Shown: piece by piece, positions 53,206 through 63,590 of the stretch
Layout of the letters: each line of letters opens with the position of its first letter
Position numbering within the stretch: position 1 is the first letter of the stretch
Source of the DNA: Ranitomeya variabilis
Lineage: Eukaryota; Chordata; Amphibia; Anura; Dendrobatidae
DNA: 64,000 bases
Reading direction: 5' to 3'
NCBI RefSeq assembly: GCF_051348905.1
Contig: NC_135236.1
Location: 669,765,889 to 669,829,888, forward strand
The notes under the pieces: model-generated
Told to the model about the DNA's origin: nothing
Seen by the model: only the letters and a program-made list of their open reading frames with translations
The model's database searches: none
Position numbers and translations under genes: made by a program

Positions 53206-54829
53206 AGGTACCTTCACACTAAACGATTTACCAACGATCACGACCAGCGATACGACCTGGCCATGATCGTTGGTAAGTCGTTGTGTGGTCGCTGGGGAGC
53301 TGTCACACAGACAGCTCTCCAGCGTCCAACGATGCCAAGGCTCCCGGGTAACCAGGGTAAACATTGGGTTACTAAGCGCAGGGCCGCGCTTAGTAACCCA
53401 ATGTTTACCCTGGTTACCTTAAATGTAAAAAAAAACAAACAGTACATACTCACATTCCGGTGTCCGTCAGGTCCCTCGCCGTCTGCTTCCCGCAGTGCCG
53501 GCCGTAAAGTGAAAGCAGAGCACAGCGGTGACGTCACCACTGTGCTCTGCTTTTACTTTACGTCCGGCACTCACAGTCAGTGCAGGAAGCAGACGGCGAG
53601 GGACGTGTGACAGACATCAGAAGGTGAGTATGTACTGTTTGTTTTTTTTACTTTTACAATGGTAACCAGGGTAAATATCGGGTTACTAAGCGCGGCCCTG
53701 CGCTTGGTAACCCGATATTTACCCTGGTGTTATGACCTGGTGGTAACGGAGCAGCACTGATATGACCTGGTGGGAACGGAGCAGCACTGATATGACCTGG
53801 TGGGTACAGAGCAGCACTGATACGACCTGGTGGGTAAAATAGATCATGGACATGCTCTGAGGAGGTGGTAGCTTTACTGACCGCAATCCCTAATCCTAAC
53901 ACAAACACTAGAAATAGCCGTGGGACGTTCCTGTCACTCCCTAGACGCCTCTTCACAGCCCAAGAACCAACTACCCCTAAGATGGAAATAGAAAACTATC
54001 TCGCCTCAGAGAAATTCCCAAAGGAAAGATAGCCCCCCACAAATATTGACTGTGAGTGGAGAGGGAAATGACAAACGCAGGGATGAAAACAGATTTTAGC
54101 AAAGGAGGCCAACTCTGACTAGATAGACAGAAATAGGAAAGGGCACTGTGCGGTCAGTATAAAAAACCTAAAAATCCACGCAGAGATTACAAAAATAACC
54201 TCCACACCGACTCACGGTGTGGAGGGGCAATTCTGCTTCCCCAGAGCTTCCAGCTAGCCTGAATATTTCATAATGACAAGCTGGACAAAAAGAGACATAA
54301 CTTTAAACTGAACAGTAAGTACAAGAACTATCAAGAACTTATCTTATGCTGACATGGACAGGCCATCAGGGAAATCCAAGGAGAGGACTGAGTCTAACCT
54401 AGAAAAACATTGACAGCTGGCATGAATTACAGACCATAGCCCTGTTAAATAGCAAGGCCAAAGGAGCCGATTAGTGAAGTGAGCTACAGGCCAAACTCCA
54501 GGAGCAGCAGTTCCACTCGAAACCACCAGAGGGAGCCCAAGGGCAGAACTCCCAAAAGTACCATTCATAACCACAGGAGGGAGCCCAAGAACGGAATTCA
54601 CAACACCCTGGTTACCATTGTAAAACATCGCTGGCATTGTTGCTTTTGCTGTCAAACACGATACACGCCGATTTGACGACCAAATAAAGTTCTGAACTTT
54701 CAGCAACGACCAGCGATATCACAGCAGGATCCAGATCGCTGCTGCGTGTCAAACACAACGATACAGGATGCTGCAACGTCACGTATCACTATCGTTATCG
54801 CTGCAAAATCGTTTAGTGTGAAGGTACCT
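53206..54829. mobile_element. PIF/Harbinger-type MITE, AGGTACCTTCACAC family, split by a solo LTR
   Basis: Ends are AGGTACCTTCACACTAAACG and its complement; the flanks are TAA and TTA. The interior has two CAGGGTAAACATTGGGTTAC hairpins and TGACGTCA at 53529-53536. A solo LTR occupies 53728-54605; without it the MITE is about 750 bp, like the copy in TRIM-A (715 bp). Confidence 0.87.
53728..54605 (-). mobile_element. Solo LTR of a chromovirus-related gypsy family, 878 bp
   Basis: CCCTGG flanks on both sides (53722-53727, 54606-54611). In element orientation it starts TGTTGTGAATTCCGTTCTTG and ends GGTCATAACA. The start resembles TGTTGTGGATTCTGTTTTTG of the whole chromovirus at 9212-14924, so the two families are related. 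A 30-bp tandem (TATGACCTGGTGGGAACGGA) repeats about four times near its left edge. No internal region remains. Confidence 0.85.
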
Positions 54830-55155
54830 TTAGTCATCTGGAAACACCAAACCCAAACCACAATGGCGAACATAAAAAATAAACTTTGAATAAAAAAGCA
54901 AATTAAAAGAAGAATTAACTGGAAATGAAAAACAGGTCAAAGAAATGCAAAAAAAATAGGCGCAAATGCAATAATGAATCAGGACCAAAATGCTAATTGG
55001 GTTCTTAAATTCACAATCTGTTGTCGGTAAAGCCAAGTTTGTTCGCTGTTTATTAGATTGACCGTCTGAATTTCCTATGAACCATGAGCCTGGTGATTTT
55101 TGTTACACATCTCTGCTAGCAATATATTAATTGCAACAGATTTTTATAAATGTTT
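54830..55155. other. Unassigned DNA
   Basis: No gene or recognised repeat. AT-rich. Confidence 0.4.
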
Positions 55156-57546
55156 TTAACCCCTTCCTGACATCGGACGTAATAATAAGTCCATGTATCC
55201 TGGGCCTATTTGACAAGGGACGGATTATTACGTTCGTGCGTGGGCGATCGCCACAGGGTGTCAGCTGATTCTGACAGCTGACACCCGACACTAAGTGGCA
55301 GGAGTGGTCACAGACCGCTCCTGGCACTTTAACCCTCGAAATACTTTGATCGAACACAATTGCAGCATTCCAGGAGCCGTCAGAGGACTGACAACCCCTC
55401 TGTCTTTGGATCGCAGACCCCTCAGCATGGCGCGGGGGTCCTAATCGTTGCCATGGTGACCCAATGTCATAATGACGACATCCGGGTTACCAGACCTAGG
55501 AAATTTACTGATCATGCCCAGTGCATGATGAGCAAGTTTGTCGGTGCAGAGCTGACAGTTTCTGCAGCATAGGGATGTGGCTGTATACCCATGCTGTAGA
55601 AGCGATTAGCCTGCAAAAAATGATTGTCCCATAGTGGGACAAAGTAAAAAAGTTAGAAAAAAGTGGGAAAAAAAAGTTAAATAGTTGTAAAAATCTAAAA
55701 AAAACTAATAATAAAAAAAATCAGAAAATATATTTTATCTCTAAATAAATATTGGAATGAAAATAAATAAATAAATGTACACATATTTGGTAGCGTCATA
55801 GCCGCAACGACCCGACCTATAAAACTGTCCCACTAGTTAACCCCTTTAGTGAACACAATAAAAAAATAAAATAAAAAAACAATGCAAAAAAAACAATGCT
55901 TTATCATCATACTGCCAAGCAAAAAGTGGAATAAAACGAGATAAAAAAGATGGATATAAATAAACATGGTACCGCTGAAAGCGTCATCTTGTCCCGCAAA
56001 AAACAAGCCACCAAACAGCGGGAAACTAAAAAAGTAATAGCTCTCATAATAAAGGAATGCAAAAATAATAATTTTTTTCTATAAAATAGTTTTTATTGTA
56101 TAAAAGCGCCAAAACATAAAAAAAAATATATAAATGAGATATCGCTGTAAAAGTACTGACCCAAACAATAAAACTGCCCTATCAATTTTACCACACACAG
56201 AACTGCATAACCCCACCCCCCCAAAAAAAAGAAATTCCTGAATTGCTGGTTTTTGTTAATTCTGCCTTCCAAAAATCAGATTAGAAAGCAATCCAAAAAT
56301 GTCAGGAGACCGAAAATAGTACCAATACAAAAGTCAACTCGAATTCAAGGAAATTTTATATTCAAAAAGTCAAATGGCGCGCCTTCCAAGCCCTGCCGTG
56401 TTCCCAAATAGTGGTTTTATCCCTCATATGGGGCAGCGGCGTACTCAGGAGAAGTTGAACAATAAATTATATGGTGCAATTTCTCCTGTTTCCCTTAAGA
56501 AAATGCAATATTTTGTGCTAAAAACATATTTGTGGAGAAAATGTGATTTTTTTTTATTTTTACGGCTCAGCGTTATAAACTTCTGTGAAGCAAATGAGGA
56601 TTCAATATGCTCACCACACATCTAGATCAGTTCCCTAAGGGGTGTAGTATCCAAAATAGTGGCACTTGTGGGGGATTTTCACTGTTTAGGCACATCAGAG
56701 GCTCTCCAAATGCGACATGACATCAGCCAATTGTGCCAGCAAATTTTGCATTCAAAAAGTCAAATGGCGCTCCTTCCCTTCCGAGATCCTCATTGCTTCC
56801 AAACAGTGGTTTTCTCCCTCATATGGAGTATTGGCATGCTTAGGAGAAATTACACAACAACTTTTGGGGTCCATTTTTTCTGTTACCCTTGGCAAAATAA
56901 CAAAAGTTGGATCTGAAGTCAATTTTTTTGTGAAAAAAAGTTGTGTTAATTTTTTTTTTCTTCAAAAAATTCCTGTGAAGCACCTGAAGGGTTAATAAAC
57001 TTCTTGAGTGTGGTTTTGAGCACCTTAAGGGGTGCAGTTTTTAAAATGGCGTCACTTGTGGGTATCTTTTGTCATATAGGCCCCTCAAAGTGACTTCAAA
57101 TGTGAGGCGGTGCCTAAAAAAAATTGTTTTGTAAATTTTGTTGGCAAAATGAAAAATTTCTGGTCAACTTTTAACCCTTATAACTTCCTAACAGAAAAAA
57201 ACTTTTGGTTCCAAAATTGTGCTGATGTAAAGTAGACATGTGGAAAATTTTATTTATTAACTACTTTGTGTGACATATCTCTGTCATTGAAGGGCATGAA
57301 AATTCAAAGTTGGAAAATTGCGAAATTTTCCAAATTTTCACCAAATTTTTTTTTTTTTCACAAATAAACGCAAGTCATACCAAAAAACATTTATTAGTAT
57401 CATGAAGTGCAGTATGTCACGAAAAAACAAACTCAGAATCACCAAGATCCATGGAAGCGATCTAGAGTTATTACCTCATAAAGTGACAGTGGTCAGAATT
57501 GTAAAAATTGGCCCGGTCATTAATGTGCAAACCACCCTGCGGTTAA
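55156..57546. repeat. Long dispersed repeat with TTAA ends, about 2.4 kb
   Basis: Starts TTAACCCCTTCCTGACATCG and ends CCTGCGGTTAA. The interior is A-rich and lacks a transposase. Phrases such as AAATGGCGCTCCTTCCC, TTTAGGCACATCAGAGGCTC and AGGCCCCTCAAAGTGAC recur internally (56370 and 56760) and in the fragments at 41001-41870 and 43887-44510. TTAA edges would fit a Kolobok-like DNA transposon, but this is inference. Confidence 0.65.
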
Positions 57547-57762
57547 AAAGAAGATAATGACTTATGAGCTGGGCAGCTTCATTCTTGTGATTTTTTTTAA
57601 AGTGGTAATGCTTTTTCATGTTAGTGTTCCTCTTATTTTCTACCTAACAATCACATTAAAAATCTTAACTGTAAGTAATAACCTCATTCCTTATATGTGA
57701 TGACAACGTAGACCTGAAATTTACAGCAGATATAAGATGTGATTTTCACAAGTGTCCATTAA
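57547..57762 (+). promoter_or_regulatory. TRIM-C distal promoter part
   Basis: GACAACGTAGACCTGAAATTTACAGC to GATTTTCACAAGTGTCCAT aligns with 16405-16469 upstream of TRIM-A. It is now separated from the core promoter by two MITEs. Confidence 0.7.
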
Positions 57763-58247
57763 GGGCCCTTTCACACATCAGTTTTTTGCCGTCAGTCGCA
57801 ATCCGTCGAATGTTGAAAAAAATGGATCCAGAGACTAATGCCGCCGTATCAGTTTTTTTCTCATAGACTTGTAACAGCGACGGATGGCCTCGCGTTTCAT
57901 CCGTAGCTTGCCGGATCCATTGAAAATTGTTTTCCGGCGGCAGGAGACAACAAAGTAACTTTTTTTGTGTACATTGAAAAAACGGACAGCGACGGATTTG
58001 TTGCCGTCTGTCGTTTGCTCGAATGGAAGATTATGGGCGTCGGATCCGTCAAATGACGGAATCCGGAGACAGATTCCATTTTTTTTAAAATGAGCATGCT
58101 CCCATTTTTTTAGGATCCAATTAGCCCGATCCGCTAGTCGGATCCGGCAAAAAAACGGATCCATCACATCAGTTGTTCACAATCTGACGGATCGGTCGAT
58201 CCAACGGATTGTGACTGACGGCAAAACACTGATGTGTGAAAGGGTCC
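57763..58247. mobile_element. PIF/Harbinger-type MITE, GGGCCCTTTCACACATCAG family, 485 bp
   Basis: TAA at 57760-57762 and 58248-58250. Left end GGGCCCTTTCACACATCAG, right end the complement of GGACCCTTTCACACATCAG. Inner mirrored words are TTTGCCGTCAGTC and ATCCGTC/GACGGAT. The ORF of 110 aa on the minus strand is not supported as a gene. Confidence 0.9.
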
Positions 58248-58250
58248 TAA

Positions 58251-58579
58251 GGGTATGTCTCCACGTTCAGGATTGCATCAGTCTTTGGTCAGGATTTTAT
58301 GCAAGTAAAATCCTGACCAAAACTGCACCTGAGGTCACTGGCAGGTCACCTGCGGTGTACCTGCGTGTTTTGCTCATAGTAGCAACATGCAGCGTTTTGA
58401 AAAAACGCACAACGCATGCGTTTTCGCGGCAAAAACGCATGTGTTTTTAAACGCATAGTGGAGTCTGGATTTCATAAAATCCCATCCACTATGCTGTAAC
58501 ATCTGGACGCTGCGTTTTTGACGCAGCAGAAAAACGCAGCGTCAAAAACGCAGCGTTTCCTGAACGTGGAAACATACCC
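58251..58579. mobile_element. PIF/Harbinger-type MITE, GGGTATGTCTCCACG family, copy 3, 329 bp
   Basis: Starts GGGTATGTCTCCACGTTCAG and ends with the complement of GGGTATGTTTCCACGTTCAG. Flanks are TAA (58248-58250) and TTA (58580-58582); the paralogous site in TRIM-A and B reads ATTAACAGG, so one flank base has changed. It lies directly against the preceding MITE. Confidence 0.87.
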
Positions 58580-58700
58580 TTACAGGTTAATAGTAAGTGA
58601 CCTTCTGCTCCTCAGCCCTCCCCTGTGTACACAATATAAAGCCCGCCCTTTTGAGCAGAGAGAATTGTAGTTTCCTTTTTCTCTTCCGTTCCTGTCAGCC
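58580..58700 (+). promoter_or_regulatory. TRIM-C core promoter
   Basis: CAGGTTAATAGTAAGTGACC, then TATAAA at 58635-58640 and CCCGCCC; the start codon is 61 bp beyond the TATA box, as in TRIM-B. Confidence 0.75.
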
Positions 58701-60287
58701 ATGGCGTCTGCTGATCTGAGAGAGGAGCTGGACTGCGCCATCTGTCTGAGCACTTATACAGATCCTGTAATGCTGAGATGTGGACACAACTTCTGCCAGG
58801 TCTGTATTGATCGTGTGCTGGATACACAGGACGAGTCTGGAGTTTATTCCTGTCCTGAATGCAGAGAAGAGTTTCAGCAGCGGCCGGCACTGATGAGGAA
58901 CTTAGGTCTACGTAATATAATGGAGAACTTACTGTTTACTCCATCAACACAGACAGAAAGAGGGATCTGCTGCACTTACTGTGTGGACTCTCCTGTACCT
59001 GCTGTTAGATCCTGTCTACACTGTGAGGCTTTTCTGTGTGATAAACACCTGAGGGTTCACAGCAAATCAGCAGAACACGTCTTATCTGATCCCAGCACTT
59101 CTCTGGAGAAAAGGAAATGTTCTGTGCATAAGAAGATCCTGGAATATTACTGCACCGAGGACGATGCTTGTATATGTGTGTCCTGCACCTTAGCAGGAGA
59201 ACATCGGGGACATCGTGTGGAGATGCTGGATCAGTTCTCTGAGAAGAAAAAGAAAAAACTGAGGAATGTTTTCCAGAAATTGACCACAAAGAAAAAGGAG
59301 ACTGAGGAAAGAGTCCGGAGTCTGGAGGAGCACAGGAAAAAAGCTCAAGACAAAGCAGCTGGAGAAGCCGAAAGAGTCACTGCCCTGTGTACAGACATCA
59401 GGAGACGGGTGGACAACCTGGAGAAGAAGGTCCTGAGTGAGATCTCCAGGCAGGAAAAGGAAGAGTCACAGTCACTCTCTGCTCTGATCCAACAGCTGGA
59501 AATAAAGAAGGACGAACTGTCCAGGAAGATGAGACACATTGAGGAGCTGTGTAACATGACGGATCCACTGACTGTCTTACAGGAACCAGACACCGGTGAC
59601 TTGTGTGATCCTGAGGAGGAGGGAGGTGATGAGGACACAGGAGGACATGATAAACAGCTCCATGATGGAGATGACCTGGATGTGGTTGTGATCTCACACA
59701 CATTACACACATTATGTGACGTAATATCAGGTATAAGGAGTGGGATCTATGTGGAGGATCCTGCAGACATATTACTGGATGTAACCACAGCTGCTAATAA
59801 TGTCCTTATATCAGACGACCTGAAAACTGCCACCGGGACAGAAGAGAATCAGAATCGTCAAGAAACAGCAGAGAGATTCCAGTATTATCAGGTGATGAGC
59901 AGGAGAGGATTTACCTCAGGACGACATTACTGGGATGTAGAAGGCAGAAGATCAAGGGGTTGGATGGTGGGGATGTGTTATTCGAGTATAGACAGGAGGG
60001 GAGGTCAGTCACACATTGGATATAATAAGAAGTCCTGGAGTTTGAGGATGTATAACAATCAATATTCAGTGATACATGACAGTAAAGAAATACGGTTACA
60101 TGTTAAGATCTCCAGTGATAGATTCAGGATATGTCTGGATTATGAGGCTGGGCAGTTGTCCTTTTATGAGCTGTGTGACCCCATCAGACACTTACACACC
60201 TTCACTGCCACCTTCTCCGAGCCCCTTCATGTTGCATTATGTGTATGGAGAGATTCTATAAAGATATTGGGGGGAAGCAGAAACTGA
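58701..60287 (+). CDS. TRIM-C: RING, B-boxes, coiled coil and PRY-SPRY protein (TRIM25/finTRIM-like)
   Basis: A 528-aa single-exon gene, close to TRIM-B along its whole length. All eight RING zinc ligands are present, B-box 1 reads CTYCVDSPVPAVRSCLHCEA and B-box 2 is complete (CSVHKKILEYYCTEDDACIC to EHRGH). The coiled coil includes KKKKKLRNVFQKLTTK. PRY-SPRY begins near 388 (RRGFTSGRHYWDVE). Compared with B, differences cluster in the SPRY (SIDRRGGQSHIGYNKKSWSL versus SIDRRGRQSLIGFNIKSWIL), the part that binds targets in TRIM proteins, and in the variable segment after RING. Role: predicted E3 ubiquitin ligase, probably in innate immunity; this is family knowledge. It is intact. Its promoter holds two MITEs and its polyadenylation signal is the variant AATAAG. 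Confidence 0.95.
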   Translation: MASADLREELDCAICLSTYTDPVMLRCGHNFCQVCIDRVLDTQDESGVYSCPECREEFQQRPALMRNLGLRNIMENLLFTPSTQTERGICCTYCVDSPVPAVRSCLHCEAFLCDKHLRVHSKSAEHVLSDPSTSLEKRKCSVHKKILEYYCTEDDACICVSCTLAGEHRGHRVEMLDQFSEKKKKKLRNVFQKLTTKKKETEERVRSLEEHRKKAQDKAAGEAERVTALCTDIRRRVDNLEKKVLSEISRQEKEESQSLSALIQQLEIKKDELSRKMRHIEELCNMTDPLTVLQEPDTGDLCDPEEEGGDEDTGGHDKQLHDGDDLDVVVISHTLHTLCDVISGIRSGIYVEDPADILLDVTTAANNVLISDDLKTATGTEENQNRQETAERFQYYQVMSRRGFTSGRHYWDVEGRRSRGWMVGMCYSSIDRRGGQSHIGYNKKSWSLRMYNNQYSVIHDSKEIRLHVKISSDRFRICLDYEAGQLSFYELCDPIRHLHTFTATFSEPLHVALCVWRDSIKILGGSRN

Positions 60288-60350
60288 AAGAGGCCATCTT
60301 GATTTAAGAATTCAGCCTTGAGACTGCGGCATCTTGCTGCCAAAGGCATT

Positions 60351-60356
60351 AATAAG
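60351..60356 (+). terminator. Possible weak polyadenylation signal of TRIM-C
   Basis: AATAAG at the position where A and B have AATAAA, 64 bp after the stop. Confidence 0.4.
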
Positions 60357-60587
60357 AAGACAGAGCATCAGTTGATGATCCCTATATGACTGCTGACCCT
60401 ATGACTATATCACATGGGTGGATGATCGTCTCTCTAGGTACTTTCAACTGCAGATTCTGTTATAAATTCTCATTTCACATACATAGAGAACTTTGTGCTG
60501 GGTCTATTCACAATGTAAGCCATATGAGTGAATGTGTGTAACATGCAATTTGGAATGGCCACATTAGATAGACGTTTGTCAGTGGGG
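60357..60587. other. TRIM-C 3' flank
   Basis: GATGATCCCTATATGACTGC and ATCACATGGGTGGATGATC match the flanks of A and B. The similarity then fades. Confidence 0.6.
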
Positions 60588-61260
60588 AAAAAAACGACCA
60601 TATTTTCATATTATACGATGCCCCAACTTATAAAATGCACCCCAAATTTTGGTATGAAAAATAGGACAAAAACATTTTTTAAATAAAATGCTCGTGCGCT
60701 TTATAATACATTTTAACAGTAGCTTATCTGGGGGGCGGAGGAGAGGGACCACAGAAGCCAGGGACGCTGCCTCAGGATGTCAGCGGCGGCATGAGTGGGG
60801 CAATGCTGCGGGCAACATCCTCTCAGAATGGTCGCTGATTCAGGAGGTCGGAGACGGCAGACGTGGGGCGATGCTGTGGGCCCTGTCCGCCCAGAAGATG
60901 TCAGCGGAGGTCCTCTCTCACGTACATATCCCTGCTGTGGGCTTCAGGAAAATGGCCTCTCGTCCGAGATCTCATTTCTCAAGATCTCAATGTGCACATG
61001 CGTTGCCTCCGGTGGCCATTTTCCCAAAAGCCCACCGCAGACATATGTACTGGAGAGTGGACCTCCACTCACTGGTGCTGACAGCATCGCCCCACTCCTC
61101 CTGCCGCTGACCTCATGAATCAACGACCTTGGCTCCTCTGACCCGCGCTCTACCACCGCCGCCCCAGTGAACATACCCTACGATTATAAGACGGTCCCCC
61201 CTTTTCCTCCCAAATTTGGGGGATAAAAGTGTGTCTTAAAATGCAAAAAATACACTATGC
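60588..61260. mobile_element. Probable MITE with mirrored A/T-rich ends
   Basis: The left part CCCCAACTTATAAAATGCAC with CAAATTTTGG is mirrored by CCAAATTTGGGGGATAAAAG and GTGTCTTAAAATGC at the right. The GC-rich centre has mirrored CTTCAGGAAAATGGCC and GGCCATTTTCCC. Exact ends are unclear. ORFs of 72-140 aa inside have no domain. Confidence 0.6.
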
Positions 61261-62387
61261 CAGACTTCACTAACCATGTTGACTTTTTTTTACTGTTATC
61301 AGACAGTTTTCTTGGGGCCTGTGGTGTTACCAAATCATAACCAAGTAGCAACACTCAGGAGAAAGAAGAACATACCCCACTACAGGTTTCTCACTGTGAG
61401 ACAAATAATGAGACATAACAGATATGTGTGATTACAGACACCTTTGAACTTTCATCTCCTGATAGTCCTGCACAAGGGCAGTATGGCTGAGTTTAGCTGT
61501 GTCACATTACAAACCCTTCTATCCTCATAGTGCTGCCAGCTCATCTTTACTGCTCTCACCCATATGGACTTCCAGGAGATGAAAACTCAGAGATTTCACT
61601 AATCGACCTTATATCTATTGTTCTCAATAACTTGTAATCGTTATGTAGTGAAATCAGCCTGTCTGTCATTACATCACATACAAGAGAAGCCTTTTTTCAG
61701 CTATGCTGTGGGCGTGTTTTCATTCTCCTGCATGTTGCTTCCTGATTATGATTGGATATCGTCATACATGGGGAAGAAGTACACGCCCCCCAGTGAAGAT
61801 TCTCTGAGAACGCCCACTTGCACGTAACGAAGATTAACTTGTTACATGCCAAATACTTTGATTCCTAACATCTATGCATGAGGAGAGATGAAATTAAGAA
61901 AAACAAAACAAAAACATTTTATTCTGCTCTGCAGTCACTATAACGTTGTATGACCAGTTCAAAATGAAACCTTTGTGAAAGAGGCTCATTGACGTTGAAG
62001 TCGCAATGTATATTTGACAAATGAGAAATTACAATGTAGAGTCTTTTCTTTATCTGGTACCGTACTTGAGAATTATTGTTTTTGATAATGACCCAATCAC
62101 ATGTAATTTTATGCCAGTTTGTATCACTTTTGGGAACACCAGAATGTAATTACTGGATATTTTCGGGAGTTCATTAAAAATTAAGAATATAATTAATATG
62201 CTCCTGTGTCTTTATTTTCTTGTATTGTGTTTCCTTGTTACATTACGTTGTTTCTCATTGCATACATTGATTATACGGCATGCTTGAGGGAATTTCCAGC
62301 ATTATGGCTGAAAGCACCCTGGGTTCAATTACAGTTCTCATCTCAAGGATAGTTCACTGCTGAGCACGTAATTGGAAATCAGAAATA
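61261..62387. other. TRIM-C distal flank; 62085-62320 paralogous to the TRIM-B flank
   Basis: GATAATGACCCAATCACATG, ATTGATTATACGGCATGCTT and GGGAATTTCCAGCATTATGG align with 45026-45231, and TACAGTTCTCATCTCAAGGA with 46125-46144. The rest is unassigned, with no gene seen. Confidence 0.6.
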
Positions 62388-63060
62388 CAGTGGGTACGGA
62401 AAGTATTCAGACCCCTTTACATTTTTCACTCTGTTTCTTTGCAGCCTTCTGGTAAATTAAAAAAAAATATTTTTTTTTTCTCATTAATGTCCACTCTGCA
62501 CCCCATCTTGACTTTAAAAAAAACAGAAATGTAGAAATTTTTGCAAATTTATTAAAAAGGAAAAACAGAAAAAAATACATGTTCATAAGTATTCAGACCC
62601 TTTGCTCAGACTCATATTTAAGTCACATACTGTCCATTTCCTTGTGATCCTTCTTGAGATGGTTCTACTCCTTCATTGGACTCCAGATGTGTTTAATTAA
62701 ACTGATAGGACTTGATTTGGAAAGGCGCACACCTGTCTATATAAGACCTCACAGCTCACAGTGCACGTCAGACCAAATGAGAGTCATGAGGCCAAAGGAA
62801 CTGGCCAAGGAGCTCAGAGACAAAATTGTGGCAAGGAACAGATTGGCCAAGGTTACAAAAGAATTTCTGCAGTACTCAAGGTTCCTAACAGCACAGTGGC
62901 CTCCATAATCCTTAAATGGAAGAAGTTTGGGACCACCAAAAGTCTTCCTAGATCTGGCTGTCCAGCCAAACTAAGCAATCATGTGAGAAGAGCCTTGGTG
63001 AGAGAGGTTAAGATGAACCCCAAGATCACTGTGGCTGAGCTCCACTCCTCTCTGTTTGTA
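62388..63060 (+). mobile_element. Tc1/mariner element, 3'-truncated
   Basis: The left terminus CAGTGGGTACGGAAAGTATT follows TA; TATTCAGACCC recurs near 62588 as an inner repeat typical of this subgroup. The transposase begins near 62777 with MRVMRPKELAKELRDKIVAR, then continues in another frame as GQGYKRISAVLKVPNSTVAS and KITVAELHSSL, so there is a frameshift near 62850. The rest of the gene, including the whole catalytic domain, and the right terminus are missing. Confidence 0.88.
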
Positions 63061-63129
63061 ATCCAGAAGACTGCTTCTTGGGATCCTTGTAGCTCTGTGG
63101 ATCTGTTCATCTATTACCAGTGGATGGTT

Positions 63130-63590
63130 ACAAACTGAGACAGGACAACAACAGGGTGCCTCTTGTGGTCACATACAACCCCCACGTGAGCATCCTAAAA
63201 AAATTGGTGCTGATCTCCAACTCATAATCCACAGAGACTTCAAATTGAAAGACATAATCCCAGAACTGCAACTTCTCTCCTACAAACAGCCCCCTAACTT
63301 TAGGAATCTCCTTGTCAGAAGTGTCCACTCATCACCATCAGTGACGGGCACATTCCCATGCAACAATAAAAAATGCAAAACGTGTACCCACATATTACTA
63401 ACAAATATAGTCCTCATACCAAACACAAATCAGGACTACAAGGTCATTAATTTCTTCTCATGTACATCCTCCAATGTGGTGTACATGATGCAATGTACGA
63501 GGTTCCCAAAAGGTATATATATTGGGGAAACCATGCAAAAACTATAAAGGATGAATCTACACACGACACACAATCAGGGCTGTCCCACAC
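63130..63590 (+). mobile_element. Penelope-like element, 3' fragment with GIY-YIG part
   Basis: The frame 63245-63547 gives NFRNLLVRSVHSSPSVTGTF, CNNKKCKTCTHIL and SSNVVYMMQCTRFPKGIYIG followed by ETMQKL, the region linking reverse transcriptase to the GIY-YIG endonuclease in Penelope-like elements. The reverse transcriptase core is absent and the endonuclease is cut off. It is a short, dead remnant. Confidence 0.75.
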
